Part shown: piece after piece, positions 27,756 to 37,823 of the stretch
Numbering within the stretch: the stretch's first letter is position 1
Layout of the letters: every line of letters begins with the position of its first letter
NCBI RefSeq assembly: GCF_018282115.1
Contig: NZ_CP054306.1
Span: forward strand, 3,209,488 to 3,273,487
Origin: Synechocystis sp. PCC 7338
GTDB lineage: Bacteria > Cyanobacteriota > Cyanobacteriia > Cyanobacteriales > Microcystaceae
Direction: 5' to 3'
Length of the DNA: 64,000 nt
Program-made: the position numbers and the translations under genes
Notes under the pieces: model-generated
What the model saw: only the letters and a program-made list of their open reading frames with translations
Databases searched by the model: none
What the model was told of the DNA's origin: nothing

Positions 27756-29126
27756 ATGAAACCAACTGGTTGGAACCAATTTTTACTAGACATTACCCAC
27801 GACTACAATCTACGGGGCAAGCTTAAGGAGGTATTTTTAGCCCGCTTTGCCTACGAACATTGGCGCAAGTCCGACCTGGAGGTGTGGGAAATTGCTGAGG
27901 CCGCTAGCCATGAAACTTACAAAAAACAAATGACCCAAATTTACGGGGTTTTTGCCAATGATAAGCCAGAGGGTTGCCCAGAATTAGATGCCAGCAGTCG
28001 TGGACCAGGGAAGTTCCAACTGTTGCGGGATTGGTTTAAGGAAGTCAAATATCCCCAATGGCAGAATGAACAGTTTGCTGGCGGCGTTAATAGCCTTACC
28101 CCAGCATTGACCGTTGGCCGGGGCAGTCCCCTAGGGGATAACGTCATCTATGTTCTACGGCTGCCCACGGAACAACAATGTCTTGAGGAACTGACCAGGG
28201 GGGGAGCCCTATTACGCATTAAAGCTCCGGAAAAAATGGGCAAAACATCTCTATTACAATTTTTGCTAGGAGAGGTGGAAGCAACGGGCGATCGCCATAT
28301 TTATCTCAACCTCCAAACAGCGGAAAGTGCCATGTTTAGTAACCTAGATAAATTTTTACGATGGTTCTGTGCCAACCTCAGTCGGGAACTAGGCATTAAA
28401 CCCAATTTAGATGACTATTGGGACGAAGAATTGTTTGGCAGTTTAGTTAGTTGTAAAACCTACGTACAAGATTATTTACTTGGTCAAACTGACCGGGCGT
28501 TAGTGCTGGCCATTGATAACCTAGACCGCCTATTTGAGTTTCCTGTCATTGCCCAAGATTTCCTGCCCATGTTGCGCTATTGGCATGAAGAAAGTAATAA
28601 CCTGGCCCAATGGCAAAAACTCCGTTTAATCATTGCCAATTCCACCGAAGCCTATGTCAAATTAGACGCCAACCAATCCCCCTTCAATGTGGGGCGTCAG
28701 TGGAAATTGACTGGCTTCACCAAGGAGCAAATTCTCCAACTGAAAATCGCCTATGGTTTTGATGAAAATCAAATTGAAGAAGAAAATTTATTGAATTTAG
28801 GCGAACTCGTCGGAGGGCATCCCTATCTGATTCGTTTGGCGTTAGATGCGGTACAAAAAACCAGTGTAGATCTACCAATTATTTTGGCCAATGCGGTTAC
28901 CCAGAGTGGCATTTATAGCAATCATCTCCGCCGTCTTTGGGGCTTACTGACGGGGACGCCGGATTTGGCCGCCAGTATGAAGCAAGTGGTTAACAGTGAC
29001 AGTCCGGTGCAGTTAGATCCCCCCATTGCCTACCGCTTAGAAAGCATGGGGCTAGTTACCCTCAGTGGCGATCGGTGCAGTGCTAGCTGTCCTTTGTACC
29101 AGCGTTATTTCCATGAACAGTTGTAA
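27756..29126 (+). CDS. AAA_35-type (AAA-like) STAND-related ATPase
   Basis: A 456-aa cytoplasmic protein. An N-terminal domain of about 110 residues (GWNQFLLDITHDYNLRGKLKEV) resembles the winged-helix domains that precede AAA-like (PF14516-type) ATPases in cyanobacteria. The P-loop is RIKAPEKMGKTSLLQFLLG (about residues 158-176) and the Walker B is ALVLAIDNLDRLFE (about 248-261). A C-terminal winged helix (PPIAYRLESMGLVTLSGDRC) follows. Such proteins are often fused to, or act with, effector domains in signalling or conflict systems; here no effector domain or partner is visible. The ATG at 27756 is chosen; a TTG two codons upstream is possible. Confidence 0.75.
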   Translation: MKPTGWNQFLLDITHDYNLRGKLKEVFLARFAYEHWRKSDLEVWEIAEAASHETYKKQMTQIYGVFANDKPEGCPELDASSRGPGKFQLLRDWFKEVKYPQWQNEQFAGGVNSLTPALTVGRGSPLGDNVIYVLRLPTEQQCLEELTRGGALLRIKAPEKMGKTSLLQFLLGEVEATGDRHIYLNLQTAESAMFSNLDKFLRWFCANLSRELGIKPNLDDYWDEELFGSLVSCKTYVQDYLLGQTDRALVLAIDNLDRLFEFPVIAQDFLPMLRYWHEESNNLAQWQKLRLIIANSTEAYVKLDANQSPFNVGRQWKLTGFTKEQILQLKIAYGFDENQIEEENLLNLGELVGGHPYLIRLALDAVQKTSVDLPIILANAVTQSGIYSNHLRRLWGLLTGTPDLAASMKQVVNSDSPVQLDPPIAYRLESMGLVTLSGDRCSASCPLYQRYFHEQL

Positions 29127-29442
29127 GGCGGTTAGCTGGGTTACTGTGGTATGGGTTCGATTTTGCCCTGGGTTGATGCCCTAAAATGCCAGGGGCAGTT
29201 TTTCCCAGTTGACCAATGGTGGAGAAAAGGGGCAAAAACTGGGTTAACAAGGCCGGCGTGACCCCAAATATTTGCAAACCCGGCCTAATTTGACCAATTT
29301 GTTCTTACATCTCACAATTTCACAGTTCACCCTAGACCCCTTTCTCCGCTAAAACAGAAACTAACTATCCCTGGCGGCGGTCTAGTCTGTTTAGGCCCCA
29401 TGGTCAGTGAGTCGTGAACTGAGTTGATTTTGCCAAGTACCC
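29127..29442. other. Intergenic region before tamB
   Basis: Holds the terminator of the preceding ATPase gene (29164-29204) and, presumably, the promoter of the TamB-like gene. A second, broken inverted repeat (CAGTTTTT near 29196 and AAAAACTG near 29233) is present. No gene is seen. Confidence 0.45.
29164..29204 (+). terminator. Terminator of the AAA-like ATPase gene
   Basis: Stem TGCCCTGG (29164-29171) pairs with CCAGGGGCA (29189-29197, one bulged G), and GTTTTTCCC follows. It lies 38 bp after the stop codon in the right orientation. Confidence 0.6.
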
Positions 29443-32400
29443 ATGAGCAACAATCCTTCCCCTCACAGTGCGGGGGCGATCGCCAAATTGAGACGTTGGC
29501 TAACTAGACCCAGCACCCTGATCACCCTGGGTGGGCTGGCGGTGGCGGGTACGGGTCTATATCTGGGAGGGCAACACCTGGCCTACCGGGAAGCATCGCC
29601 ATTTTTAGAGTCGGAATTATCCAGATTGTTGGGGCGGCCGGTGGATATTGGCCCGGTGGAGGATTTTCGTTTACTGGGCGTAAGGCTGGGCAATTCTTCC
29701 CTACCACGGACGGCCGATGATGCGACGGCGATCGCCATTGAAGCCATTGAAGTAGATGTCAATCCCTTACCTTTTTTGGTGGGAAGGCCAGTGGAGGTTA
29801 GCGCCACCATTGTTAATCCCCAGGTGACCCTGGAGCAACAACCCACGGGGCAATGGACCACCATCACGTTACCAGAGGGGGAGAAGCCCTTTTCCCTCCC
29901 CCTGGATTTAACGGTGGGGGTAACGCTGGAAAATGCGCAACTGCAATTGTTACCCCAGGGTTTTCAGCAAGCGGTGGAAATTACCGCCGCCGGCCAAGGC
30001 GGTTATCAATATCGGCGTCAGGGCGACCAACAAACGATTAGCTATGACCTAGGGGTGCAATTAGCTGGCAGTGATCTCCAGGCCCAGGGGCAAACGGTCC
30101 TCAATACGAGGGAAAGTCAAGCCGATGTCACCATTAATCGCCTCGATTTACCTGCTTTAGCCAGTCTTTTACCCCCTTTACCCGTGACAGTGGAAAAGGG
30201 CCAGGTGTCCGGACAGGTGCAAGGTACCCTACCCAGTTGGCAACAGTGGTCCGCTCTGCAAACCGTGGGCGATGTTAAGTTGGCGCAACTCCAAGCCCGC
30301 ATCGATAAGGTCAAGGCCCCTTTGCAAGTCGGTTTAGACCTGGGATTGACTGGGCAAAAGTTGCAGATCAACCAGGGCACCATTAACCTCGGCCCCCTCA
30401 ATGCTGTGCTCCAGGGCACCATTGACTGGCGATCGGGCTACGAGGTGCAGTTCAGTACCAAGGCCATTGACACCGCCGCTTTCCTCGATACCATTGCTGT
30501 GCCCCTCCCTTTACCGATCACAGGGCAAGTGCAGGCCCAGGGACAGTTACAGGGGGCTCTCACCAATCCCCGACTCCAGGGTCAGTTAACAAATGTGGCC
30601 ACAGTGAGCCTTGACCGGGTTCCCCTCAATCGTTTGGCGGTAAATTTCCGGGCAGATTTAGACCAAGTTGCCTTGGCCAATGTCAGTTTACGACCCGTCA
30701 GTGGAGGGGAAATCCAGGCTCGGGTACAGTCCCCTTGGAAACTACGGCAATTACTAACCTCCGAAGCAGACAAGTGGCAGTGGCAGGCCATTCCGGTGAC
30801 AGGTCAGGTCAGTGGGGCGATCGCCACCATGGCCTTGTTAAATACCTACGAATTGAATTTGCAGCAGGTGGAAATTGGTAACCTGGGTTTTTCTGGCCAG
30901 GCTGGGGGCACCTTGGGCAATCCCCGTTTAAATGTGCAATGGCAAACTACCGATGGCGATCGTCAGGGCCGTCTTAACCTGGGCACCAGGGGTGAAGCTA
31001 ATTTGGTGGGGCCTAAATTAACCCTAACCCAAGCGGAAGTAAGCACCAACCAAGGTTCTTTCAACGTGCAGGGCCAGGCTAATTTTGCCCAGGACCGTTG
31101 GCAAGCCCGCTGGAACACTGCCCAATTTCCCCTGCAGCCCCTTTTGCAAACCCTGTGTGGTCTAGAGAAAAGTAATTTTTGCTCGCCCCAACTTATCGCG
31201 CAACCCCTCACCCTTACCAGAGGCCAGGGCAATGTGAGCGGGGAAATTTTTGCCTTTGACCCCAACGTTTGGCAGGGCAATGCCGATATCCAACTAGCCA
31301 GTCAGCAACAAACCGCCGCCATTAGTGCCAATTTGACCAGGGGGCAAGTCCAAGCAGAGGTAGAAGCTCGCAACATTGCAGTTGATCAATATGTGCCTGT
31401 CCTAGCCGCGCCGATGGCCCTCTCCCTAATAACCGCCCAAAGCCAATTTCCTTTGGCCCCTCTGTTGACGGGGCAGTTACCCCTGGGGCAAATACAGGCC
31501 AGTAGTCAATTCACCGCCCTGGTGGACGATCGCCAAATCAATGGCAATGCCCAATTGCGGGAAGGTACAGTACAGACCAATGCCACCCTGGGGGCGATCG
31601 CCCTTAATCCCTTTTTACCTGGGTTACCGGTGGCAGCTAGGTTGAACACAGGAGAAATCCAGGGCAGTGCCTTTGTGGGGGACATTAATACCTGGGAAGA
31701 TGTGCGTAATTTTGACCTTAACCGTCTCCAGGGCGAAGGCCAGTTAAACCTCACCGTTGCCAATGGCCCCGTAGCAGTGAAAGGTTCTCTACTCAATGGC
31801 AACCTAGGAGCAATCGCCAATGTGGGGGCCATTCCCCTCAACGCCCTCGCTCCCGAAATTCCTGTGCCTGCCCAAGTGCAGAGGGGACGTATCTCCCTAG
31901 GGGCTAATCTGGCCGATCTGGTGCAAGCCCAGCCGGATTTGAGTCAGGTAGCGGCGATCGCCAATGTGGATTTGGAGGTGGCGGGGGGGACTGTAACTAG
32001 TGTGAGTGCCCTGAAAAATCTCACCTGGCAAAGTCGGCTTACCGCAAAGGAAATCAATCTCAATCCCTTACTGGCCAAATATGGCAGCACCCTGGCCCCA
32101 GTGGAGGGGGAAGTTCGACTAACGGGCAACTTAGCTAATTTATTTACCACCGCTAATAATGCGGGCACCATCCCCGTCACAGTGCAACGGGCCGCTTTCC
32201 GTAGTGGGCCCCAGAACCTCAATGCTGATGGCAAGATTACCATTGGCCACTTCCGCCAACGTCCGGCCCTGACCAATGTCAATCTCAATGTCCGCAATGG
32301 CCTCAGTTTTGCGCCACTGCCCATTGATGCCCTACTGGCCCAACTGCCCCTGGCCCCGGAATTTCGTCCCCAAGCTTTGGCCCTGGAGGGCACTAGTCAA

Positions 32401-35367
32401 TTTACCGGGCAGTTAATGGGACGCAACGTCACTGATTTGGCAGATTTAAAATTAGCGGGCAATCTGGAGCTCAATAACTTAGCTGTTAATGGTTTTGGCT
32501 TTGAACCCCAATTGCGGGGCCCCCTGTCCGTCCAGTTAAATCAAAATTTCCTAGTGGATCTCGAGGGGCAAGTTGATCGCCTTGCAGTCAATCTCAAACC
32601 CTGCCGGGGCAATTGCTTATTTCCCTACCTTCCCACCAGCTTTAACCTGCGTCAGGCCTATGGTCGGGAGCAACCCATCCTCGCCCAGGGCAAACTCAAC
32701 GGCGATCGCCTAGCCATGGGAGTAGAAGATTTTCCCCTCGCCATTTTAGACCTGCGGCCAGGGCTACGTTACCAAATTGCTGGGCAACTGGATGGCAACC
32801 TCAACGCCGACCTAGTGGTTAACCTCCGCAACGGTAACGGCCAGGGCAATTTGGCTATTGATGCCGTTAGCCTCGGCTCCTCGGCGATCGGTGAAGTGAC
32901 AGCGGCCCTGGCCTATCAAAATCAAACCCTACAACTCAAACAAGGCCAGGTTCAAACTCCCATCGGTCAATATCAAGCCCAGGGCTCCCTCAACTTCAGA
33001 ACCGAAGCCATCCAAGCGAAGGTAAACGTCAACGGTGGGGAAATTGCTCCCTTGCTGGCGGTGGCCAACATTTCTAATGTGGGCTCCCTACTGCGGCTAA
33101 CCGGTTTAGAGTCCATCCCTAAGGAATCTGCCGATATTGTTGGCCCCCTCAGTTTGGGTAACCCTGATGGGCCGTTGGAGAATCAACTCAATCTCCTCTA
33201 CGTCATTGACCAGCGCATTATCGCCCTCGCCCAGCAGTACGAACGGGGGGGCGTACCTACCCAGTTAAATGTGCAAGGTAGTTTTGATGCGGCCCTTAAC
33301 CTGAATGGCACCCTACGGGAGCCTACCCTCGGGCTCAAAGTACAGGGCAAAAATTGGAGTTGGTACCCCCAAGGGCCCTTTCCCAACATTGTGCCCCCCA
33401 TTGGGCTAGTGATGAATGAAACCCGCTTCCTGCCCATTGAACAGTTTCAACTGGAAGCTAAATTTGCCGACGGCCGTCTGGCTCTCCTACCCTCCTTTGT
33501 GCAAATTCGGGAATCTCACTTGGGGGCAGAGGGAATTTTCTCCCTAGAAAAAACTCAATTGAAATGGTCGATTAAGGATTTTAATCTAAATAATTTGGAC
33601 TCCTTTGTGGAAATGTCCTCTGCCTTTGGTGCCCGCCTCAATGCCCAAGGAAGTGTGGCCCTGACCGCCACTGGTCCTGCCCTGTCGGGAAAATTCAACT
33701 TTGACCAGATCACCCTCAACGCTAGGCCGGTGCCGGAAGAAGTGGGGGGCCAATTCGATTACCAAAATAATTTATTACAATTGGTCACTTCGGAAGCTTC
33801 TCCCCTCTACTTGCGGGCTGATGTGCCCTTTTATTGGAATCCTCAGGAAGCGAAGGCCGCAGAGGGGCCAAGTACATTTAGGGCTGAATTTAAAATCCCC
33901 CCCAATTCCTTGGAGTTGTTAGACGTGGTCAGTCAAGAACAATTGGTCTGGCTGGGCGGGGAAGGACAAGCGGACCTAAAGGTAGAAGGGGAAATTGACC
34001 AACATAACGGCATTGGCATTGCCGATCTTAGAGCCCTGGGTAAGGTCAGCCTCAATGGAGCACAAATTAGGAGTGCCGCCCTACCAACCCCGGTGCAGGT
34101 GGATGGGGAAATTCTGTTTAACAACACAACGATCGCCATTGAACAGTTAACGGGGCAACTGGACCAAAGTCGGATCGAAGTGGCCGGTGTACTGCCCCTA
34201 TTTGATGCCCAGCCGGGCTTGGAAAATCCCCTCCAGGTCAGCATTAAACCGACCAATATCGCCATTCCCAATCTTTACCAAGGTAATTTAGCGGGGTTAG
34301 TGACCGTCGAGGGTTCTGCCTTGGCGCCAAAACTCACCGGAGACGTGGCCTTAGCCAATGGCAGGGTATTTGTGCCGGATCGGAGCTTGGACAGTCAACC
34401 GAGCCGCATTGCGGAATTACGCACCAGACTGGGTTGGTTCAAGGGCACAAGGCGATCGCCTTTGGTGGAACCCCAGTTGAACGACCTACGCATCACCCTG
34501 GACAATCTTCATATCGAGCAGGAGCCTCTTTATGTGTTTACCTTTGGTGGTGGATTAACGGTCAATGGCCCCTTAACTGACTTTAATGATCTGCGGGCCG
34601 ATGGCACCATTAGCCTCGACCGGGGTCGGGTCAGCTTTTTTGATACCCGCTTTTTGCTCGATCGCCGGGCCCCCAACACAATTACGTTTTATTCAGATGA
34701 AGACCTAATTAACCCCAGCTTGAACATCGCCATGCGCACCATTGTGTCCGATCTGCCCCAATCGGCCCGGATGCGCTCCCAGGAAACCAATGAATATCCC
34801 GACGACAGTCTAAATCAAATTGAGCGGATTGATGTGCGCCTCACCATTGAAGGCAGTCTGAGCCAAATTTTACCCAATATTAATCCCCGCTACAGCGCCG
34901 TTTGTGACCCCACCGTCACCTTCCGTCCGCTCACAGGGGTGGGGAGTTTTGATGAATTTCAGCTCGATCGCCTTTCCCGTTGCCTACAAATTCTGGCCGC
35001 CCAGGGGGTAGATAACGAACAAATTTTTAGCAATCCGGCTCTGAACCTGACCAGCAGTCCTCCCCGTACCGAAGGGGAAATTGTCCGCCTCTTGGGAGAA
35101 CAGGTGATTGTTTTGGTGGATGCGCTCCAGGGCAAAAACTCCAGCCAACTACTACAGGTGGGCATTACCCAACTAGCGATCCCAATGATTTTCCAAGGAT
35201 TGGTCTACGACGTGGAAACGGCAATCAGCGACAAAATCAAGAGCACGGACTTCCGGGTGGTGCCTTTCCTCGAAGCTATCTACGAAGTGGAGGACAAGGG
35301 CTATATGCGTTTCACCTACGATTACAATTTCAGTCAGTTCATCATTCGCTATGAGAAACAGTTCTAA
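29443..35367 (+). CDS. tamB: TamB/TIC236-like translocation and assembly protein
   Basis: A 1,974-aa envelope protein with an N-terminal signal-anchor (about 25-46, TLITLGGLAVAGTGLYLG), followed by more than 1,500 residues of repetitive beta-strand-rich sequence of the AsmA/TamB lipid-bridge type. A C-terminal DUF490 (TamB) domain covers about the last 350 residues (ending NFSQFIIRYEKQF with a terminal aromatic residue). In other bacteria TamB spans the periplasm, works with an Omp85 protein and moves lipids or helps outer-membrane assembly; plant TIC236 is the chloroplast relative. The frame is open throughout with HIP1 sites scattered in it. The gene appears monocistronic. All other frames inside are shadows. 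Confidence 0.9.
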   Translation: MSNNPSPHSAGAIAKLRRWLTRPSTLITLGGLAVAGTGLYLGGQHLAYREASPFLESELSRLLGRPVDIGPVEDFRLLGVRLGNSSLPRTADDATAIAIEAIEVDVNPLPFLVGRPVEVSATIVNPQVTLEQQPTGQWTTITLPEGEKPFSLPLDLTVGVTLENAQLQLLPQGFQQAVEITAAGQGGYQYRRQGDQQTISYDLGVQLAGSDLQAQGQTVLNTRESQADVTINRLDLPALASLLPPLPVTVEKGQVSGQVQGTLPSWQQWSALQTVGDVKLAQLQARIDKVKAPLQVGLDLGLTGQKLQINQGTINLGPLNAVLQGTIDWRSGYEVQFSTKAIDTAAFLDTIAVPLPLPITGQVQAQGQLQGALTNPRLQGQLTNVATVSLDRVPLNRLAVNFRADLDQVALANVSLRPVSGGEIQARVQSPWKLRQLLTSEADKWQWQAIPVTGQVSGAIATMALLNTYELNLQQVEIGNLGFSGQAGGTLGNPRLNVQWQTTDGDRQGRLNLGTRGEANLVGPKLTLTQAEVSTNQGSFNVQGQANFAQDRWQARWNTAQFPLQPLLQTLCGLEKSNFCSPQLIAQPLTLTRGQGNVSGEIFAFDPNVWQGNADIQLASQQQTAAISANLTRGQVQAEVEARNIAVDQYVPVLAAPMALSLITAQSQFPLAPLLTGQLPLGQIQASSQFTALVDDRQINGNAQLREGTVQTNATLGAIALNPFLPGLPVAARLNTGEIQGSAFVGDINTWEDVRNFDLNRLQGEGQLNLTVANGPVAVKGSLLNGNLGAIANVGAIPLNALAPEIPVPAQVQRGRISLGANLADLVQAQPDLSQVAAIANVDLEVAGGTVTSVSALKNLTWQSRLTAKEINLNPLLAKYGSTLAPVEGEVRLTGNLANLFTTANNAGTIPVTVQRAAFRSGPQNLNADGKITIGHFRQRPALTNVNLNVRNGLSFAPLPIDALLAQLPLAPEFRPQALALEGTSQFTGQLMGRNVTDLADLKLAGNLELNNLAVNGFGFEPQLRGPLSVQLNQNFLVDLEGQVDRLAVNLKPCRGNCLFPYLPTSFNLRQAYGREQPILAQGKLNGDRLAMGVEDFPLAILDLRPGLRYQIAGQLDGNLNADLVVNLRNGNGQGNLAIDAVSLGSSAIGEVTAALAYQNQTLQLKQGQVQTPIGQYQAQGSLNFRTEAIQAKVNVNGGEIAPLLAVANISNVGSLLRLTGLESIPKESADIVGPLSLGNPDGPLENQLNLLYVIDQRIIALAQQYERGGVPTQLNVQGSFDAALNLNGTLREPTLGLKVQGKNWSWYPQGPFPNIVPPIGLVMNETRFLPIEQFQLEAKFADGRLALLPSFVQIRESHLGAEGIFSLEKTQLKWSIKDFNLNNLDSFVEMSSAFGARLNAQGSVALTATGPALSGKFNFDQITLNARPVPEEVGGQFDYQNNLLQLVTSEASPLYLRADVPFYWNPQEAKAAEGPSTFRAEFKIPPNSLELLDVVSQEQLVWLGGEGQADLKVEGEIDQHNGIGIADLRALGKVSLNGAQIRSAALPTPVQVDGEILFNNTTIAIEQLTGQLDQSRIEVAGVLPLFDAQPGLENPLQVSIKPTNIAIPNLYQGNLAGLVTVEGSALAPKLTGDVALANGRVFVPDRSLDSQPSRIAELRTRLGWFKGTRRSPLVEPQLNDLRITLDNLHIEQEPLYVFTFGGGLTVNGPLTDFNDLRADGTISLDRGRVSFFDTRFLLDRRAPNTITFYSDEDLINPSLNIAMRTIVSDLPQSARMRSQETNEYPDDSLNQIERIDVRLTIEGSLSQILPNINPRYSAVCDPTVTFRPLTGVGSFDEFQLDRLSRCLQILAAQGVDNEQIFSNPALNLTSSPPRTEGEIVRLLGEQVIVLVDALQGKNSSQLLQVGITQLAIPMIFQGLVYDVETAISDKIKSTDFRVVPFLEAIYEVEDKGYMRFTYDYNFSQFIIRYEKQF

Positions 35368-35381
35368 AACTGGCCCCCTGG

Positions 35382-35428
35382 AAGCTGAAGCTAGTTTTTT
35401 GTTAAGGTGGGGCAAATTTCAGCTTTTG
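35382..35428 (+). terminator. Possible terminator of the TamB gene
   Basis: AAGCTGAA (35382-35389) and TTCAGCTT (35418-35425) form an 8-bp stem with a long 28-base loop just after the stop codon. Only a short T stretch follows, so this is weak. Confidence 0.35.
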
Positions 35429-35542
35429 CGGCCTGGAGGCTTCCCCTCAGAATGGGGTGCTCTAGTTCCCAGCTAACGGGGAGTCACCAAGTCCCCATTG
35501 CTCGCCCCTACTTCTATAGATTGTGTTAGGAGAATTAGTCCC

Positions 35543-35992
35543 ATGTGTGTTGGTTGCTTTGTTGTTTCTGCTTTTACCTTATTTATGCCCCCCACGGAGG
35601 CCCCTGTGCCCAATGGTTTGAACTTTGATGGGGCTCCCCCCACCATGGAACAAAGCCAGGCGATCGCCAGACCCACGGCCGAGCAAGCAGAACTGGAACA
35701 ATTGCAGGTGGCCATCGGGGAGATGGTGGCTTCTTTTCCAGATAACGCCGAAGGACAAATGTTGAAAAATAAGTTTGGTGAATTAGAGCGGCAACTCCAA
35801 GCCACCGATGACTTGGCAGAAGCTAACAATATTTTGGATGAGGGTTTTGAGGAAATTAAGCAAAAGATCCTTGCTTCCCCCCATGCCGATGATTTGATCA
35901 GCCTCATGTACGAAATTCGGGAAGCCCAGTTTGAACGACTGCAGGTTTTTGCCCCCACCATCCCCAGCAACAAAAATGGCTGGTTGAGCTAA
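35543..35992 (+). CDS. Hypothetical secreted or lipoprotein-like helical protein
   Basis: A 149-aa protein from the ATG at 35543, which has AGGAG 10 bp upstream; a TTG at 35498 in the same frame is less likely. The N-terminus is short and hydrophobic with cysteines (MCVGCFVVSAFTLFM), perhaps a membrane anchor. The rest is acidic and predicted helical (EQAELEQLQVAIGEMVASF and ANNILDEGFEEIKQKIL), possibly a coiled coil. I do not recognise the family. It lies between tamB and the convergent cdsA. Confidence 0.6.
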   Translation: MCVGCFVVSAFTLFMPPTEAPVPNGLNFDGAPPTMEQSQAIARPTAEQAELEQLQVAIGEMVASFPDNAEGQMLKNKFGELERQLQATDDLAEANNILDEGFEEIKQKILASPHADDLISLMYEIREAQFERLQVFAPTIPSNKNGWLS

Positions 35993-36031
35993 CTCCATTG
36001 GTTAGCTAATTTTCACTTTCACTCTTCATTC

Positions 36032-36049
36032 CCCTGGCGATCGCCAGGG
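36032..36049. repeat. HIP1-centred perfect palindrome between convergent genes
   Basis: CCCTGGCGATCGCCAGGG is a perfect 18-bp palindrome built on a HIP1 octamer. It sits 40 bp after one stop codon and 21 bp after the convergent cdsA stop, and is followed on the plus strand by A residues. It could act as a transcript-end hairpin in both directions, although there is no good T tract after it on the minus strand. Confidence 0.6.
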
Positions 36050-36069
36050 AAAAACTCAAGGATGTTCAA

Positions 36070-36951
36070 TCAAAGGTTGTTGAGCACAGGCAATAGTAAA
36101 ACGACAAAGTAATAAACTAGGGGAGCGGTAAAAACATAGCTGTCAGTGCGGTCTAAAATACCTCCGTGCCCCGGAATTAATTGACCAGAATCCTTCACCC
36201 CTGCATCCCGTTTCATCATTGACTCCGTTAAGTCCCCCAGCAGACTAACTATGCCGATTAATAGGCCCAGTAAAGCGCCGGTAATTTCCCAATAGGGCCA
36301 TTGCAAATACCAAGCACCCAATACCCCCACCAGTAAACTTCCCCCCACTCCCCAGAGGGAACCTTCCACGGTTTTCTTGGGGCTAATGTCCGACAGGCGG
36401 GTACGTCCCAACCATTTACCCATAATGTAGGCGCCAATGTCTGCCGCCCAGATACAGGCGAAGGCGAGGATGGTAACCAGTAAGCCAGCGGGAAATTTTT
36501 CTGGATGGGCCCAGGACTCGGGCCAAAAGCCATTCAGGGGCAAGTGTAATCCCATGGGGTTAACGGCTCCGTCCCTCAACCGCAGTCGGACCCAATAGCT
36601 TGGTAAATAGCCGCCATAAAACAGGCCCAGTAACGATGTGGAAATATCGGCAATGGTGGCCATTTTGGGTTGAAAAAGCAAATAAAAGCAGATCAAAGCC
36701 CCCGTTAAAGGAAAAAACGCATCGGTTAGGTGGGGGGTCACCGTGGCCGACAGTAGTAACATTAATGACAGCACCATGGTGGTCTTAGCGGCTGGCGCAA
36801 TGCCCTTAGCCCTGACCATTTGGAAATATTCCCGCAACCCCAGATAAATCACTAAGGCGATCGCCGCGCTAAAGTACCAACCCCCCAAAATTAACAGGGA
36901 AAACGCCAAGGCAATGCCGATGACTGCACTAATAATTCTCTGGGTGGGCAT
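36070..36951 (-). CDS. cdsA: Phosphatidate cytidylyltransferase
   Basis: Makes CDP-diacylglycerol from phosphatidic acid and CTP, the precursor of phosphatidylglycerol, which is needed in thylakoids. The 293-aa protein has about eight membrane spans. The C-terminal signature SMMKRDAGVKDSGQ followed by IPGHGGILDRTDS is complete. The ATG at 36951 (MPTQRIISAVIG) is preferred over a TTG at 36972. It is the last gene of a likely glgP-cbiT-cdsA unit, with a 136-bp spacer. Confidence 0.93.
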   Translation of the reverse strand: MPTQRIISAVIGIALAFSLLILGGWYFSAAIALVIYLGLREYFQMVRAKGIAPAAKTTMVLSLMLLLSATVTPHLTDAFFPLTGALICFYLLFQPKMATIADISTSLLGLFYGGYLPSYWVRLRLRDGAVNPMGLHLPLNGFWPESWAHPEKFPAGLLVTILAFACIWAADIGAYIMGKWLGRTRLSDISPKKTVEGSLWGVGGSLLVGVLGAWYLQWPYWEITGALLGLLIGIVSLLGDLTESMMKRDAGVKDSGQLIPGHGGILDRTDSYVFTAPLVYYFVVLLLPVLNNL

Positions 36952-37087
36952 GGTAAAGGTAAAAAAGACCAAAAATAAGGGAAAGTGTCAACCCTGCACT
37001 GAACAAAATTCACTGTTTGTTAACCTTTTCTTAGTTTTTATTTTAGAACAGAAGCAAACCCCCAGGCCCTCTTCCTGATTTACCCGG

Positions 37088-37681
37088 CTAGGACAATTTT
37101 TCTCCCGCCAAAATAAAAGTGGGGTCCACTGCAGCAAAAACCTGTTGTAAGCCCCGTTTTTCCAGACGATTTACCCCCGCTTGCACTACCTCTACATTGC
37201 GGACTTGTAAGGCCGACAAAGTTTCAGAAATGCCATAAAGACTTTCCAAATTACTCGCTGTTGCCACCAAACGACCCCCGGGAGCTAAATGGTCCCAGGT
37301 TTCCTGCAAGATTTGCTTAATGGGGCGGCCTCCCTCAATGCAGATATGGGTGGGATGGGCAATTAACTGGGATAAACAGTCTGGGGCACTGCCCTCATGG
37401 ACACTCACATTAGTTACCCCAAACCGTTCACAGTTGCGACGAATTAAACCCGCTACCTCCTCATCCCTTTCCACTGCCACAATGCGACTGCGGGGACACA
37501 GTAGGCCCAGTTCCACCGGAATGGTGCCAGTGCCAGCCCCAATGTCCCAAATGATGGACTCCTCCTTCAACCGCAAAGCAGAAATAATCAGCAGGCGTAC
37601 CTCCCTTTTGCTGAGGGGAATGCCCGGTAATCGTTCAAATAGGCCATCTGTAATTCCTGAGGTCTTATAGGGCCAGAGCAT
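37088..37681 (-). CDS. cbiT: Precorrin decarboxylase/methyltransferase CbiT
   Basis: A SAM-dependent enzyme of the cobalamin pathway: methylation at C15 and decarboxylation at C12 of the corrin ring precursor. The 197-aa frame from ATG 37681 (MLWPYKTSGITDGLFERLPG) has the usual CbiT opening. It continues with LSKREVRLLIISAL, the SAM-binding motif IIWDIGAGTGTIPVELGL and VAVERDEEV. The frame can be extended upstream to a TTG at 37780, but a GGAG before 37681 and the family length favour the shorter form. CbiE is not fused here. It follows glgP. Confidence 0.85.
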   Translation of the reverse strand: MLWPYKTSGITDGLFERLPGIPLSKREVRLLIISALRLKEESIIWDIGAGTGTIPVELGLLCPRSRIVAVERDEEVAGLIRRNCERFGVTNVSVHEGSAPDCLSQLIAHPTHICIEGGRPIKQILQETWDHLAPGGRLVATASNLESLYGISETLSALQVRNVEVVQAGVNRLEKRGLQQVFAAVDPTFILAGEKLS

Positions 37682-37823
37682 GGGCTTAGTTTCTCCGCTG
37701 ACAGTTAAGCCACCATTGTCCCCCCATTGTTCTGGAAGGGGAAATGATGGCCGATACAATCCTAGTTTTGTCTGGGCCAATAGGGTCGGCCAGACTGTCG
37801 ATTTCGTTCTTTAGAGTTAAAAA

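Noticed and set aside
30963-32393. Several 100-150 codon minus-strand frames inside the TamB gene
   Set aside because: They arise from the GC-rich repetitive coding sequence of tamB; compositionally odd (Arg, Pro, Ser, Trp rich) and without matches.
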